NCBI GenBank assembly: GCA_003554345.1
Contig: PWGE01000323.1
Span: 1 to 5,527, forward strand
Direction of reading: 5' to 3'
DNA length: 5,527 bases
Source of the DNA: Candidatus Sumerlaeota bacterium
GTDB taxonomy: Bacteria; Sumerlaeota; T1SED10-198M
Numbering within the stretch: the first letter of the stretch is position 1; each line of letters opens with the position of its first letter. A program made the translations under genes and the position numbers. Positions 5,395-5,527 of this stretch are shown piece after piece. The notes under the pieces were generated by a model. That model was given only the letters and a program-made list of their open reading frames with translations. It was not told the origin of the DNA and made no database searches.

Positions 5395-5527
5395 ATGGTC
5401 AATCAGGACAAAGAGACACGGTCCGAAGGTGGAGAAAAGAAGACGGCATCAAAGGTAACCTGGTTACGTCCGAGTGGAGGGTATCTCACCTTAAAATCTT
5501 TTCAGGTTACTACGATTATCTACGACG
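5395..5527 (+). CDS. Four-helix-bundle suffix family protein, N-terminal fragment (cut by window edge)
   Basis: Forty-four complete codons are visible before the window ends. After a charged, probably flexible N-terminus (residues 1-20), the sequence LRPSGGYLTLKSFQVTTIIYD (24-44) resembles the opening of four-helix-bundle suffix proteins (GGY-x-KL-x-SFQVA-x-x-IYD), relatives of the S23 four-helix-bundle family. Their molecular role is not established. The assignment rests on about 20 residues recalled by eye. The gene follows the GLUG gene by 57 bases with no visible terminator between, so they may be transcribed together, although the products look functionally unrelated. Confidence 0.75.
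   Translation, partial: MVNQDKETRSEGGEKKTASKVTWLRPSGGYLTLKSFQVTTIIYD

Noticed and set aside
850-5527. A diversity-generating retroelement, suggested by an FGE (C-type-lectin-like) domain and a four-helix-bundle protein resembling Avd-type folds
   Set aside because: No reverse transcriptase or template repeat is visible, the FGE domain is followed by further domains, not a C-terminal variable region, and the four-helix fragment resembles the suffix family more than Avd.

Overview
The window is bacterial: compact genes with well-spaced Shine-Dalgarno sequences, Sec-type signal peptides and no introns. The exported proteins are rich in Asp and Glu. They combine sulfatase-modifying-factor (FGE), PKD-like and GLUG-repeat modules, a mix common in large-genome, secretion-rich anaerobes and environmental bacteria. 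The PKD-like module with its CxC...FDWGDG pattern recalls Fibrobacterota (Chitinivibrionia-like) or related FCB/candidate-phylum bacteria, and the acidic composition would fit a salt-tolerant organism. Both taxonomic points are inference; no rRNA or marker gene is present.

Layout. (1) Positions 1-2646, minus strand: one long open frame of 882 codons with no stop, leaving the window at its left edge. It encodes a secreted multidomain protein: signal peptide, the first ~35 residues of an FGE/SUMF1 domain, a ~330-residue DUF4623-like beta-propeller, the rest of the FGE domain, a PKD-like domain, then GLUG repeats. The propeller appears to be nested inside the FGE domain. (2) 2647-3151: a 505-base divergent intergenic region with an AT-rich core, a 12-bp perfect palindrome, an extended -10 element and a short direct repeat. 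(3) 3152-4069, plus: an intact ADP-ribosylglycohydrolase (DraG family) with its metal-binding aspartates. (4) 4070-4251: intergenic region repeating two sequence boxes seen upstream of the DraG gene. (5) 4252-5337, plus: a complete secreted GLUG-repeat protein with seven repeats. (6) 5395 to the right edge, plus: the first 44 codons of a protein resembling the four-helix-bundle suffix family.

How they fit together. The two exported GLUG proteins flank a cytoplasmic DraG-type hydrolase. They share the same sub-motifs just before the first GLUG repeat, so they are probably paralogous surface or secreted proteins. Nothing shows that the DraG enzyme acts on either, and no ADP-ribosyltransferase or nitrogenase gene is visible. 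The GLUG and four-helix genes are 57 bases apart with no visible terminator, so they may be co-transcribed. The main oddities are the propeller nested in the FGE domain, the loss of one FGE catalytic cysteine, and the shared box pair before two consecutive plus-strand genes. I found no convincing new defence, mobile or RNA-based system.
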